A stretch of DNA of 64,000 bases, from contig NZ_SLZL01000005.1 in NCBI RefSeq assembly GCF_004342605.1, positions 124,001 through 188,000 of the forward strand, read 5' to 3'. Origin of the DNA: Caulobacter sp. BK020 (GTDB lineage: Bacteria; Pseudomonadota; Alphaproteobacteria; Caulobacterales; Caulobacteraceae). Made by a program: the position numbers and the translations under genes. Below the pieces are notes generated by a model. That model had not been told where the DNA came from, ran no database searches, and was given only the letters and a program-made list of their open reading frames with translations. Shown in pieces: positions 50,648 through 61,156 of the stretch (positions are counted from its first letter, which is position 1; each line of letters starts with the position of its first letter).

Positions 50648-52540
50648 CTACCTCGGCAGCACCAGGCCCGGATCGACCGGACGCGCCTTGTCCTTCGGGG
50701 TCGGGGCATAGCGGACCTCGAAGTGCAGCTGCGGTTCGGTGACGCCGCCGGTCTGGCCGACCGCGCCGAGGGTGGCGCCCTGGGCGACCTGCTGGCGCAT
50801 CTTGACCTCGGTCGACGACAGGTGGGCGTAGGCCGTCACCCAGCCGTCGGCGTGCTTGACCAGCACCAGGTTGCCGAAGCCGGGCACCTGGTTGCCAGCA
50901 TAGACCACCTCGCCCGCCGCGGCGGCGTGGACTGGCGTGCCGGCCGGGGCGCGGATATTGACGCCGTCGTTGCGCTGGCCCGTGCCCTTGGGGCCGAAGT
51001 CGGAGATCGTCTCGCCTTGCAGCGGCCACACGAAGCGGCCGCGGCCGGCGGCGGTGATCTCGGCCTCGGTCGGCGGCGGGGTGCTGCCGATGATCTGGCC
51101 CGCGGACGGCGGCGGCGTCACCGGCTGGGCCGAGACTGGACCACTGGGCGTGCGCGGATAGCTGGTGCTCGGCGACGGCGTATAGGGACGCGGCGACGAC
51201 GGCAGCGACGCCGGCGGCGTGGTGGCGGCCGGCGGGGCGTAGCTGGGAGCCGGGGGGATCGGCCGCGGGGTCGTGGGACGCGGCGCCGGCGGGGCGGTCG
51301 TCACCGTGGTCTTCAGCGGGCCCTTGTCGCGATAGCCCGACGGCAGGCGCAGCTTCTGGCCCTTCTTGATGGCCGCCGAGCTGCGCAGGTTGTTCTCCGC
51401 CGCCAGGGCGGCCGGCTTGACGTTGAAGCGCTTGGCGACATTGGCCAGGGTGTCGCCGGTCTGGACCACATAGGCCTTGGCCGTGGTTTCCGGGCCCTTC
51501 AGCTTCTGGCCGGGCTTGATGCGATACGGGGCCTCAAGGTCGTTGTCCTTGGCCAGGTCGGCGCGGGTGGTGTCCAGCTCGCGGGCGATCGAGTCGATCG
51601 CGTCGCCCCGCTTGACGATGTAGGTGCGGCGCGGGCCGGCGACCTCGACCACGGGACCGGTGACGCTGACCGTGGTGGTGGTGACCGGACGGCCCGCGGG
51701 GGCCTCCTCCTCCTCGACGTCGCGGGACGGAGCCGGCGCGGTCGCGTGGCTGGACGGCGAGCCGATCGGCGGCAGGCCGCTGGACGACGACGGCGCGCTG
51801 CTCGCCGGCCCCTGGGCGACCGGCTGCATCACGGTGGTGCGGCTGGGCCCCTTGTCCTTGTAGCCGTCCGGCAGGCGCAGCTTCTGGCCCTTGCGGATCG
51901 CCGAGCCGGCGCTCAGATCGTTCTCCTCGGCCAGGGCCGCGGCCGAGACCGAAAAGCGCTTGGCGATGGCGAACATCGTATCGCCGGTCTGGACGACATA
52001 GGCCTTGGCGTCCTGGGTCTCGGGGCCCTGCAGCACCAGGCCCGGATGGATCCGGTACGGGGCCTTCAGGTCGTTGTCCTTGGCCAGCTGGGCGCGGGTG
52101 GTGCCCAGGGTGCGGGCGATGGCGTCGATATTGTCGCCCGACTTGACCTTGTAGCTCTTGGGCGGGCCGGCGATCGTCACCACGGGACCGCCGACGGTGG
52201 TGACCACCACGGGGCGCGCGGCCGGGGCCGGGGCCGGACGGGTTTCAGCGGCGGGAGGGGGCGGCGGAGGCGGCGGCGGCTGGATGACCGTGGCCGGGGC
52301 CAGGGGCTGGCTGGAAACGCCCACATTGCCGGCCGGGGCGGAGAAGGTGGGCTGCGGCTCGTCGGGCGGGGTCGTGGGGCCTTCGGGCTGCTGGTTGGCC
52401 GGCGGGGCCTGGACGATCGGGAAGTTCGGGGTCGGAGCCTGGCTCCGGGTGGGATATTGCGCGCCGCCCGTGCTCTCGCAGGCCGCGAGCGTTCCAGCCG
52501 TCAGGGCGATCACCGCCGCGCGCGTCCACAACTGCCTCAT
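50648..52540 (-). CDS. dipM: DipM-like LysM/M23 lipoprotein, likely non-catalytic LytM
   Basis: About 630 residues from ATG 52540 (GAGGAGAGG upstream). A lipoprotein-type signal ends LAAC (Cys21), a Pro-rich linker is followed by LysM domains at about 129-172, 180-223, 306-349 and 356-399, then a Pro/Ser/Thr linker and a C-terminal LytM domain (about 500-629). In the LytM domain two zinc-ligand positions read Asn-Asp-Gly-Val-Asn instead of His-x-Gly-x-Asp, while AYAHLS and LHFEVR keep histidines. DipM of Caulobacter acts at cell division. Located after pcm, as in Caulobacter. A CtrA-like box is 46 bp upstream. Confidence 0.9.
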   Translation of the reverse strand: MRQLWTRAAVIALTAGTLAACESTGGAQYPTRSQAPTPNFPIVQAPPANQQPEGPTTPPDEPQPTFSAPAGNVGVSSQPLAPATVIQPPPPPPPPPAAETRPAPAPAARPVVVTTVGGPVVTIAGPPKSYKVKSGDNIDAIARTLGTTRAQLAKDNDLKAPYRIHPGLVLQGPETQDAKAYVVQTGDTMFAIAKRFSVSAAALAEENDLSAGSAIRKGQKLRLPDGYKDKGPSRTTVMQPVAQGPASSAPSSSSGLPPIGSPSSHATAPAPSRDVEEEEAPAGRPVTTTTVSVTGPVVEVAGPRRTYIVKRGDAIDSIARELDTTRADLAKDNDLEAPYRIKPGQKLKGPETTAKAYVVQTGDTLANVAKRFNVKPAALAAENNLRSSAAIKKGQKLRLPSGYRDKGPLKTTVTTAPPAPRPTTPRPIPPAPSYAPPAATTPPASLPSSPRPYTPSPSTSYPRTPSGPVSAQPVTPPPSAGQIIGSTPPPTEAEITAAGRGRFVWPLQGETISDFGPKGTGQRNDGVNIRAPAGTPVHAAAAGEVVYAGNQVPGFGNLVLVKHADGWVTAYAHLSSTEVKMRQQVAQGATLGAVGQTGGVTEPQLHFEVRYAPTPKDKARPVDPGLVLPR

Positions 52541-52585
52541 AGCCTCTCCTCTACCTTGCATGGGCTCCAGTCGCCGCCGCAAGGG

Positions 52586-52600
52586 TAAACCAACCATTAA
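52586..52600. promoter_or_regulatory. CtrA-like binding site upstream of dipM
   Basis: On the minus strand TTAA-N7-TTTA (TTAATGGTTGGTTTA), one mismatch from the CtrA consensus TTAA-N7-TTAA. It is 46 nt before the dipM start and separated from the pcm gene by 66 bp. CtrA controls cell-cycle genes in Caulobacter. Confidence 0.5.
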
Positions 52601-52666
52601 ACATCTCGCGTCGTCCCGAGAACCCTGTGCAAGCGCCCACAGGGAAATCCCGGCGACGCCGGCCCG

Positions 52667-53326
52667 CTATTCGCGGGCGACGCCGTCCAGGATCGGGACG
52701 AAACGCACGTCGCACAGGACTTCGACCGTGAAGCCCCCCTTCCCGTCGCCGGCATAGCGGCGAAGGCTCTGCACCGGGCCCTTGCCCACCGGCGCGACGA
52801 GCACGCCCTGGGGCTTGAGCTGCGAAAGCAGAGTTTCCGGCTCATCCTGCGCCGCCGCCGTGACCAGAATGCGGTCAAACGGCGCCTGTTTGGGCCAGCC
52901 CTCCCATCCATCGCCGAATTTCGTGATGACGTTCGTCAGGCCCAGCACGGCGAAGCGCGCCTCGGCCTCCTTCATCAGGGTCCGGTAGCGCTCGATCGTA
53001 TAGACCAGGCGCGAGACCCGGCTGAGGACGGCGGTCTGGTAGCCCGAGCCGGTGCCGATCTCCAGCACCCGGCAGCGCGGCTCCAGGGTCAGGGCCTGGG
53101 TCATCAGCCCGACGATGAACGGCTGGCTGATCGTCTGGCCGCAGGCGATCGGCAGGGCCGAATCCTCCCACGACCGTTCCTTGAACAGGTCCGGCGTGAA
53201 CAGGTCGCGCGGCGTCTTCTCGATGGCGTTCAGCACCGCCGGATCGGTGACGCCCTGGGCCCGCAGCGCCTTCATCAGCGCCTGCAGCCGGGCCTCGGGC
53301 GTGTCGGCCTTGACCTGGGCCATCAC
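52667..53326 (-). CDS. pcm: Protein-L-isoaspartate O-methyltransferase
   Basis: 219 residues. [31 protein letters not shown], motif [37 protein letters not shown] and the family C-terminus. Repairs isoaspartyl residues with SAM. Start codon overlaps surE stop by ATGA; the order surE-pcm-dipM is conserved with Caulobacter. Confidence 0.97.
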   Translation of the reverse strand: MMAQVKADTPEARLQALMKALRAQGVTDPAVLNAIEKTPRDLFTPDLFKERSWEDSALPIACGQTISQPFIVGLMTQALTLEPRCRVLEIGTGSGYQTAVLSRVSRLVYTIERYRTLMKEAEARFAVLGLTNVITKFGDGWEGWPKQAPFDRILVTAAAQDEPETLLSQLKPQGVLVAPVGKGPVQSLRRYAGDGKGGFTVEVLCDVRFVPILDGVARE

Positions 53327-54129
53327 GAAGCCGCCTCCAGCTTGGAGTCCGATTTGGGGGGCGCGCCGCCGAGCAGGCCCTTCAGGGCCGCCACCGTCGG
53401 GTTGTGGGTCAGGTCGATGTGCAGCGGCGTGACCGAGATCCTGCCTTCATGGACGGCCTTCAGATCCGTGCCCTCCGCCGGCTTGGACGGCTTGAGGACG
53501 AAGCCGGTCCAGTAATAGTCGCGACCGCGCAGGTCGGTCCGCTTTTCCATGCTCCGCATGTGCGAGTCGCGGAAGCCCTGGCGGGTGACTTCCACCTCGG
53601 TGACCGCTTCAGGGGCAAGGGCCGGGAAGTTGACGTTGATGACCACGTCCTTGGGCCAGCCGATCTCCAGCAGGCGGCGGACGATGCCCGGGCCGAAATG
53701 CTCGGCCGTCTCCCAGTGGGCCACCACCTCGTCGTGGAAATAGGTCATGGCCTGGGACAGGGCGATCGAGGGGATCCCCAGGGCCATGCCCTCGATGGCG
53801 CCGGCCACCGTGCCCGACAGGGTGACGTCCTCGGCCAGGTTCTGGCCGCGGTTGACGCCCGACAGCACCAGGTCCGGCGCGGGGCCGTCGATCAGCTGTT
53901 GTACGGCCATGGCCACGCAGTCGGTCGGCGTGCCCTCGACGGCGAAGCGGCGGTCGTCGATCCGGCGCACCCGGATCGGGTCCGACAGGGTCAGGGCCCG
54001 GCCGGCGCCGGACTGCTCGTACTCCGGCGCGACGATCCAGATGTCGTCCGACAGGGCCCGTGCGATGCGCTCCAGGCTTTGCAGGCCCTCGGCATGGATG
54101 CCGTCGTCGTTGGTCAGGAGGATGCGCAT
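53323..54129 (-). CDS. surE: 5'-nucleotidase SurE
   Basis: 268 residues. [14 protein letters not shown] at the N-terminus (metal-binding Asp), [21 protein letters not shown] and [16 protein letters not shown]. Survival protein SurE hydrolyses nucleoside monophosphates. It overlaps pcm by 4 nt. The R2 element (54140-54241) lies directly upstream. Confidence 0.97.
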   Translation of the reverse strand: MRILLTNDDGIHAEGLQSLERIARALSDDIWIVAPEYEQSGAGRALTLSDPIRVRRIDDRRFAVEGTPTDCVAMAVQQLIDGPAPDLVLSGVNRGQNLAEDVTLSGTVAGAIEGMALGIPSIALSQAMTYFHDEVVAHWETAEHFGPGIVRRLLEIGWPKDVVINVNFPALAPEAVTEVEVTRQGFRDSHMRSMEKRTDLRGRDYYWTGFVLKPSKPAEGTDLKAVHEGRISVTPLHIDLTHNPTVAALKGLLGGAPPKSDSKLEAAS

Positions 54130-54139
54130 CAGCGTGCCA

Positions 54140-54241
54140 GCCCCCTTCGGCCCTTCGGGCCACCTCCCCCAGAGGGGGAGGAGCTACATCGTGCGGCTGC
54201 TCCCCCTTTGGGGGAGCTGTCGGCGAAGCCGACTGAGGGGG
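54140..54241. repeat. R2 palindromic element between surE and serS
   Basis: Begins AGCCCCCTTCGGCCC and ends GACTGAGGGGG, with arms CTCCCCCAGAGGGGGAG, GCTCCCCCTTTGGGGGAGC and CGGCGAAGCCG. Like 58365-58468 and the R2 parts of 23684-23785 and 34719-34865. Confidence 0.85.
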
Positions 54242-55576
<1,335 letters not shown>

Positions 55577-55599
55577 CTAAGGCGCGTCGGCGGGGGCGC

Positions 55600-55762
55600 C
55601 AACACCCTTCCCTCTCCCCTTGCGGGAGAGCGTGGCCCGCGCAGCGGATCGGGTGAGGGGTCGCGCGGCGTTTCAGGTTGCGAGGCCAGGTGTTCGCCAC
55701 CGTGCAACCCCTCATCCGGCGCTATGCGCCACCTTTTCCCGCAAGGGGAGAAGGAAGAGATT
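55600..55762. repeat. Long palindromic repeat between serS and tatC
   Basis: Arms CTTCCCTCTCCCCTTGCGGG (about 55607-55626) and CCCGCAAGGGGAGAAGGAAG (about 55738-55757) with inner sequence GTGAGGGGTCGCGCGG...CCTCATCCGG, so a hairpin of about 150 nt can form. The CTCTCCCCTTGCGGGAGAG type is common between genes in alphaproteobacteria. Confidence 0.75.
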
Positions 55763-56668
55763 TCAGACCGCCACCACGTCCTTGGTCTGCTCGGCCTCGT
55801 CCTTGGCCTTGCGGCGCTCGATCAGCCACACGCACCAGATCGAGATCTCGTAGAGCAGGCACATCGGGATCGCCAGGGTCATCTGGCTGATCGGGTCGGG
55901 CGGGGTCAGGATGGCCGCGGCGATGAACACCCCGACGATGGCGTAGCGGCGGCCGTCGCGCAGCAGCTTGCTGGAGACGATGCCGGCCATGCCCAGCAGC
56001 GACACCACCACCGGCAGCTGGAAGCACAGGCCGAAGGCCAGCAGCAGGGTGGTTACCAGGGTCAGGTAGTCGCTGACCTTGGGCAGCAGCTGGATCGAGA
56101 TGCCGGCCGTGGTGATCTGCTGGCTCAGCGAGAACCACAGCACGAACGGCAGCATCACGTAATAGACCAGGGCGGCGCCCAGGATGAACATCACCGGCGA
56201 GGCGATCAGGAACGGCAGGAAGGCGTGGCGCTCGTTCTTGTAGAGGCCCGGGGCCACGAAGCGGTACAGCTGCCAGGCCAGCACCGGGAAGGTCAGGACC
56301 ACGGCCCCGAACCCGGCCAGCTTCAGCTTGGTGAAGAAGAACTCCAGGGCGGCGGTGTAGACCAGGCCCAGCACGTGGGTGTCGGTGGTCGGGATGTCCT
56401 TCAGGCCCAGCAGGGCCAGCAGCAGATCGAACGGGCCGTGCTTGCCGCCCGAGGCGTGCTGGGCCGCCAGCAGCTTCTGGGCCACGGTGAACGGGTTGAC
56501 CAGGAACAGGAAGATCTGGTCGGCGAAGGCGAAGCAGACGCCGAAGCCGACGAACAGGGCGACCACGCAGATGATCAGCCGCATGCGCAGCTCGATCAGG
56601 TGGTCCATCAGCGGCGCGCGCGAGGCTTCGATCTCGTCTTCCGGATCGTGTCCGATGGCGTTGCTCAC
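55763..56668 (-). CDS. tatC: Sec-independent protein translocase TatC
   Basis: 301 residues, six membrane helices; hallmarks APLMDHLIELRMRLIICV, FAPGLYKNERHAFLPF, YYVMLPFVLWFS and FVIA-type ILTPPDPISQMTLAIPMCLLYEI. It forms the Tat twin-arginine receptor with TatB. GTG start overlaps tatB as GTGA. C-terminus carries an extra charged tail. Confidence 0.97.
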   Translation of the reverse strand: MSNAIGHDPEDEIEASRAPLMDHLIELRMRLIICVVALFVGFGVCFAFADQIFLFLVNPFTVAQKLLAAQHASGGKHGPFDLLLALLGLKDIPTTDTHVLGLVYTAALEFFFTKLKLAGFGAVVLTFPVLAWQLYRFVAPGLYKNERHAFLPFLIASPVMFILGAALVYYVMLPFVLWFSLSQQITTAGISIQLLPKVSDYLTLVTTLLLAFGLCFQLPVVVSLLGMAGIVSSKLLRDGRRYAIVGVFIAAAILTPPDPISQMTLAIPMCLLYEISIWCVWLIERRKAKDEAEQTKDVVAV

Positions 56669-57234
56669 GAGACGATGTCCGATTTGGTCGAGGCCTTGGC
56701 CGCACGCTTGCGAGCCGGCTTGGCGGGAACCGACAGGTCGTCCTTGGCTGCCTTGGCCGCCCTGGGCTTGGAGACGATCTCGGCCGTGCTAGCGGCGGCC
56801 GTCTTGGCCGGCGACTTGCGCTTGGGCTTGGGCTCGGAGACGATCTCGACGCTGGGCGCGGGCGCTTCCAGGGTCGTGGCGGGCTGGTAGGCGTCGTGCG
56901 GCGAGACCTTGACCGCACCGCTGTTGAGGCTGGCGTCGATGTCGGCGAACACCTGGTCGACGTGGCTGGCGTCGCTGGCCTGGGCCGCGGCGTCGCGCAT
57001 CGGGGCGGTGTACTGCCCCTCGCGCATGGCCTGGACCTCGCGGCGCAGCTCGTCCAGCTCCGACTGGCGGGCCATCTCGTCGAAGCTGGCGCGGAACTCG
57101 TTGGCCATGCCGCGGATCTTGGCGACGAACTGGCCGAGCTTGCGCAGCAGCACGGGCAGGTCCTTGGGCCCCACCACGATCAAGGCGACCGCGGCGATGA
57201 CCAGAAGTTCCGTTCCGCCGATATCAGGAAGCAT
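56665..57234 (-). CDS. tatB: Sec-independent protein translocase TatB
   Basis: 189 residues. N-terminal membrane helix GGTELLVIAAVALIVVGPKDLPVLLRKLG (TatB pattern with G-P hinge), amphipathic helix (FVAKIRGMANEFRASFDEMA), then a polar Lys/Ala-rich tail. Between tatA and tatC. Confidence 0.95.
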   Translation of the reverse strand: MLPDIGGTELLVIAAVALIVVGPKDLPVLLRKLGQFVAKIRGMANEFRASFDEMARQSELDELRREVQAMREGQYTAPMRDAAAQASDASHVDQVFADIDASLNSGAVKVSPHDAYQPATTLEAPAPSVEIVSEPKPKRKSPAKTAAASTAEIVSKPRAAKAAKDDLSVPAKPARKRAAKASTKSDIVS

Positions 57235-57329
57235 GGACGCGCCTTAGAGCGAGCCGGCGACCGGCGCGCGAAGTGAAACGATAGCCGCGCCCGCCCTTCC
57301 CTTCGTGGAAGCGCGGCGCGACGAATCCC

Positions 57330-57554
57330 CTACGACTTGCGCAGGTCTTCCTTCTCGGCCTCGGTGCGCGGCAGGGCGCCCGTGGACTTGTTGGCCGCCA
57401 CGTCGTCGGACGGATCATCCTTCAGGCCGTCCTTGAACGCTTTGATGCCCTTGGCCGCGTCGCCCATGATGCCGGACAGCTTGCCGCGCCCGCCAAACAG
57501 CAGGGCCACGACCGCGATCACGATCACCCAGTGGATCCAGCTCATGCTACCCAT
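57330..57554 (-). CDS. tatA: Sec-independent protein translocase TatA
   Basis: 74 residues. N-terminal helix [37 protein letters not shown], with the F-G hinge, amphipathic helix and a short acidic tail. Forms the Tat pore. Two possible starts, 57554 and 57545 (three codons apart). Confidence 0.95.
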   Translation of the reverse strand: MGSMSWIHWVIVIAVVALLFGGRGKLSGIMGDAAKGIKAFKDGLKDDPSDDVAANKSTGALPRTEAEKEDLRKS

Positions 57555-57696
57555 GACGACGATGCTCCTTGCGACAGCGGCCCATTAGCCGCTGTGGCGT
57601 GTCGTTACAATATCTCTGACAATATAGGCCGTCGCGAGGCGGGGGGCAAAGCGGGGCCGCACGATAAGCAGGCGCCTGCGACGATGTGTAAAGCCC

Positions 57697-58356
57697 CTAC
57701 CCTCGCTCCAGGTCCCCCAGGAAATCCTGAGCGAATTCCGGAGCCTCGTCGCCGTCCTCCAGCGGATCCTCGTCCTCGCCGGGCCGCAGGCCCATAGGGT
57801 CGGGGACGGTGAAGCCCGGCGGCAGGTCCAGGGCCAGCAGGCCGGCGGCCCGCATCTCGGCGATTCCCGGCAGGTCGCCGAGAGTCGCCAGGCCGTAATG
57901 CTCGAGGAAGGCGTCGGTGGTGCCGAAGGTCACCGGCCGGCCGGGCGTGCGGCGGCGGCCGCGCATCTTGACCAGGCCCAGCTCCAGCAGCACGTCCAGC
58001 GTGCCCCGGCTGGCCTGCACCCCGCGCACGGCCTCGATCTCGGCCCGGGTGACGGGCTGGTGGTAGGCGATGATCGCCAGGGTCTCCTGGGCGGCCTTGG
58101 ACAGCCGGCGCGGCTCCTCGCGCTCCTCGGTCATCAGGAAGGCCAGGTCCTGGGCGGTCTGGAACCGCCAGCGGCCCGCCACCTGGACCAGCTCGATGCC
58201 GCGCCCGGCGTAGCGCGCGTACAGGTCCGCCAGGCCGGCGCCGACGTCGGCCCCCTCGGGCAGGCGCTTGGCCAGGTCCTCGACGCTCAGCGGCTCGGCC
58301 GCCGCGAACAGCAGGGCCTCGATGCAGCGTTGGGTGAAGAGCGGGTCGAGGGTCAT
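57697..58356 (-). CDS. scpB: Segregation and condensation protein ScpB
   Basis: 219 residues. Winged-helix pairs: FTQRCIEALLFAAAEPLSVEDLAKRL, FQTAQDLAFLM, RLSKAAQETLAIIAYHQPVTRAEIEAVRG and GRPVTFGTTDAFLEHYGL. It works with SMC and ScpA in chromosome organisation. I chose ATG 58356; the SD-like GGAGGGGG lies in the R2 element about 13 nt upstream. Confidence 0.96.
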   Translation of the reverse strand: MTLDPLFTQRCIEALLFAAAEPLSVEDLAKRLPEGADVGAGLADLYARYAGRGIELVQVAGRWRFQTAQDLAFLMTEEREEPRRLSKAAQETLAIIAYHQPVTRAEIEAVRGVQASRGTLDVLLELGLVKMRGRRRTPGRPVTFGTTDAFLEHYGLATLGDLPGIAEMRAAGLLALDLPPGFTVPDPMGLRPGEDEDPLEDGDEAPEFAQDFLGDLERG

Positions 58357-58364
58357 GGCGCGAA

Positions 58365-58468
58365 GGCCCCCTCCGGCTCTTCGGGCCACCTCCCCCGGAG
58401 GGGGAGGATCGCGTTACGGAGCTGCTCCCCCTCTGGGGGAGCTGTCGGCGAAGCCGACTGAGGGGGCC
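58365..58468. repeat. R2 palindromic element between scpA and scpB
   Basis: Begins GGCCCCCTCCGGCTC and ends GACTGAGGGGGCC; contains CTCCCCCGGAGGGGGAG, CTCCCCCTCTGGGGGAG and CGGCGAAGCCG. It interrupts the usual close scpA-scpB junction and starts 9 bp before scpB. It may reduce co-translation. Confidence 0.85.
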
Positions 58469-58471
58469 TTC

Positions 58472-59296
58472 TCACGTCACTGGCTCCAGCGGCTCGGCCC
58501 TTGTCCGCAGATAGATGTCCGAGAAATGCTCCATCTGCCTGGCCTCCAGGATTCCCTCCTTCACCAGCTCCAGGCTGGCCGACAGGGTCGAGGCCAGGTA
58601 GCTGGCGGGGCTGGGGCCGTCGGGGTCCTCCTCCCAGCGCTCGACCGGGGCGACGCCCGACAGGGTGGTCCAGTCCTTCATCTCCGGCAGCAGCTCGCGC
58701 AGGCGGTCGCGGGCGTCCTCCAGCGGATAGGCCTGGGGCGGGCGCGGGGCGTAGTGGCGGCCGTGCTCGCGCTTGCGCTGGGTGATGTAGGCGGTCATCA
58801 GGGCGTAGAGGTCGCCCTCGAAGCGCGTGGAGGAGACGATCTTCACCGCCTCCGGATCGCCGCGCATGAAGACGTCGCGCTTGAGGATCGGCCGCTCCTT
58901 CAGCGCCTCGACGGCCTTGCGCATCACGTCCAGCTTGGCCAGGCGGAAGGCCAGCTGGGCCGCCATCTCCTCGGCCGGCGGCTCCTCGGCCTTGGGGCGC
59001 TCGGGCTTGGGCAGCAACAGACGGGACTTCAGATAGGCCAGCCACGCGGCCATCACCAGATAGTCGGCGGCCAGCGAGAAGCGCACGCGGCGGGCCTGCT
59101 GCACGAAGGCCAGGTACTGCTCGGCCAGCCTGGTGATCGACAGCTGCAGCAGGTCGACCTTCTGGCTGCGCGCCAAGGCCAGCAGCACGTGCAGCGGACC
59201 TTCGTAGCCGTCGATGTCGATGACCAGCGCCGCGCCGTCCTCGGCCGCCTCGTTGGCGGCCTCGAAGTCGAGGGTGGGCTGGAAGCCCGTGCTCAC
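58472..59296 (-). CDS. scpA: Segregation and condensation protein ScpA
   Basis: 274 residues. Kleisin-like: YEGPLHVLLALARSQKVDLLQLSI, YLVMAAWLAYLKSRLLLP, and the C-terminal winged-helix (ILEARQMEHFSDIYLRT). Bridges the SMC heads. GTG start overlaps nagZ stop as GTGA. Confidence 0.96.
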   Translation of the reverse strand: MSTGFQPTLDFEAANEAAEDGAALVIDIDGYEGPLHVLLALARSQKVDLLQLSITRLAEQYLAFVQQARRVRFSLAADYLVMAAWLAYLKSRLLLPKPERPKAEEPPAEEMAAQLAFRLAKLDVMRKAVEALKERPILKRDVFMRGDPEAVKIVSSTRFEGDLYALMTAYITQRKREHGRHYAPRPPQAYPLEDARDRLRELLPEMKDWTTLSGVAPVERWEEDPDGPSPASYLASTLSASLELVKEGILEARQMEHFSDIYLRTRAEPLEPVT

Positions 59297-60318
59297 GCAA
59301 AGCGTCCGTCAAACGCCGCATCGAAGCGAGCCCGCGCCTCGGCCACGTCCAGCGGCTCGGGAACCTTGACCAGGCGGCCCATGACGGCCTGGACCCGGCG
59401 CTTAGCCTCCCGCGAAAGCTTGCCGACGCCGCTCATCACGGCCTTCATCTCGGCCATGTCGCCATTGCAGTGCAGGACCACGTCGCAGCCGGCGGCCAGG
59501 CTGTCCTTGGCGCGTTGGCGGAAGTCGCCCGACAGCGCCTTCATCGACAGGTCGTCGCTCATCAGCAGCCCGTCGAAGCCGATCGACTCGCGGATGATCT
59601 TCCGGATCGCCTTCTTCGAGGTCGTAGCCGGGCGGGACCGGTCGATGGCCGTGTAGACGACGTGGGCGGTCATCGCCATCGGCATGTCCGACAGCACGCG
59701 GAACGGGGCGAAGTCGCGGGCGTCCAGCTCGGCGAGCTTGGCCTTGACCACCGGCAGCTCCAGGTGGCTGTCGCTCATGGCGCGGCCATGGCCGGGGATG
59801 TGCTTGATGATCGGCAGCACGCCGCCGGCCAGCAGGCCCTCCGCCGCCGCGCGGCCGAGGGCGGCCACCTGCTCGGGGGTGTCGCCATAGGCGCGGTCGC
59901 CGATGATCTCGTGGCCCTGCGGATCGGGCACGTCCAGCACCGGCACGCAGTCGACATTGATCCCCAGGTCCAGCAGGTCATGGGCGATCAGGCGTGCGCC
60001 CAGGCGGGTGATCTCGCGGGCGACCAGCGGGTCGTTGGCGACCAGTTCGCCATAGGCGCGGCCGGGCGGATATTTTTTCCAGTGGGGCGCGGCCAGGCGG
60101 GCGACGCGACCGCCCTCCTGGTCGATCAGGATCGGCGCGTCGGGACGTCCCACCGTCGCGCGCAACGCCGCCGTCAGGGCCCGGACCTGATTGGGGTCGG
60201 CGATGTTGCGCTTGAACAGGATGAAGCCCCACGGCTTCACGTCCCGGAAGAACGCGGCCTCTTCCGCCGTCAGGGTGGTCCCGGCGCAGCCGAGGATGGC
60301 GGCGGAGATGCTGGCCAT
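59293..60318 (-). CDS. nagZ: Beta-N-acetylhexosaminidase NagZ
   Basis: 341 residues. GH3 enzyme of muropeptide recycling: GFILFKRNIADPNQVRAL, LIDQEGGRVARL, KHIPGHGRAMSDSHLELP with catalytic His/Asp loop, and LLMSDDLSMKALSG. Removes GlcNAc from anhydro-muropeptides in the cytoplasm. Confidence 0.97.
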   Translation of the reverse strand: MASISAAILGCAGTTLTAEEAAFFRDVKPWGFILFKRNIADPNQVRALTAALRATVGRPDAPILIDQEGGRVARLAAPHWKKYPPGRAYGELVANDPLVAREITRLGARLIAHDLLDLGINVDCVPVLDVPDPQGHEIIGDRAYGDTPEQVAALGRAAAEGLLAGGVLPIIKHIPGHGRAMSDSHLELPVVKAKLAELDARDFAPFRVLSDMPMAMTAHVVYTAIDRSRPATTSKKAIRKIIRESIGFDGLLMSDDLSMKALSGDFRQRAKDSLAAGCDVVLHCNGDMAEMKAVMSGVGKLSREAKRRVQAVMGRLVKVPEPLDVAEARARFDAAFDGRFA

Positions 60319-60331
60319 GCGCCCTGCCCTC

Positions 60332-61156
60332 TTACTTCACGAAGCAGGACTTGCCGGCGGCGCTCAGGGCGTCGCAGAAGGCCTTGGCCTCGGCGCGGCT
60401 GGCGAAGCCGGTGACGGCGGTGCGGTAGAGGGTCGTGCCGTTCTTGTCGATCGCCTCGACCCGCTTGCCCTTGCCGGCGGCCAGGCCCGGCGCGATGCGG
60501 GCGGCGTCGGACCAGGCCTTGTCGGCCAGGGCGGTCGAGGACAGGGCGCCGATCTGGACGCTGGCCGGGCCGCCGGCCGAGGCGGCGGGGGCCGGCGCGG
60601 CCGGCTTGGTGGCGGCGGGGGTCGTGGCGCGCGGCGCGACGGCGGCGGTGGCCAGGCCCTCGATGCTGGGCGCGGGCTTGCTGGCGGCCTGGGCGGACGG
60701 CTTGGCGGCGGGCGCGGCCGAAACCGGCACGCTCGGACCGGTCGGCGCCGGCTTGGCCGGCTGCAGGGTCGCGGTCTGGACCGGCGCGCTGGGCGGCGGC
60801 GGGGTCGGACGGGCCAGCGGCGCTTCCGGCTGGGCGGCGAAGGTCGGCGAGGCCTCGGGGGTCTCGCTCTTGTAGATCTGCAGGCCCGAGGCCGGGTCGG
60901 CCGGCTGGGCGGCGTCGGCCGGCGGCGGAGCCTTCACCTGAGCGACGGGCTCGCCCACCGTGCGCGGCGGCTCGTTGGGGCCGCGCACGCCGCCGCGATA
61001 GATCAGCAGCACCGCGACCACCAGGGTGGCCAGGACCACCGCGCTGAGGATCAGGGTCATGGGCAAGGGCCGCGAGCCGCGAACGGGCTGACGCGCATCG
61101 AACGAGAGCGGCGCATCGGTGGGCGGCGTATAGGCGCCGCGGTGGGGATCGGACAT
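60332..61156 (-). CDS. SPOR domain membrane protein
   Basis: 274 residues. Short cytoplasmic N-terminus, one helix (about 32-53, LPMTLILSAVVLATLVVAV), a long Pro/Ala/Lys-rich periplasmic spacer and a C-terminal SPOR domain (ASVQIGALSSTALADKAWSD, VTGFASRAEAKAFCDAL, SCFVK) that binds denuded peptidoglycan at septa. Start at 61156 fits the topology best. It precedes nagZ. Confidence 0.9.
   Translation of the reverse strand: MSDPHRGAYTPPTDAPLSFDARQPVRGSRPLPMTLILSAVVLATLVVAVLLIYRGGVRGPNEPPRTVGEPVAQVKAPPPADAAQPADPASGLQIYKSETPEASPTFAAQPEAPLARPTPPPPSAPVQTATLQPAKPAPTGPSVPVSAAPAAKPSAQAASKPAPSIEGLATAAVAPRATTPAATKPAAPAPAASAGGPASVQIGALSSTALADKAWSDAARIAPGLAAGKGKRVEAIDKNGTTLYRTAVTGFASRAEAKAFCDALSAAGKSCFVK

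Noticed and set aside
50357-52588. Plus-strand open frame of 743 codons
   Set aside because: Antisense to the DipM-like gene; Arg/Gly-rich shadow with no recognisable domain.
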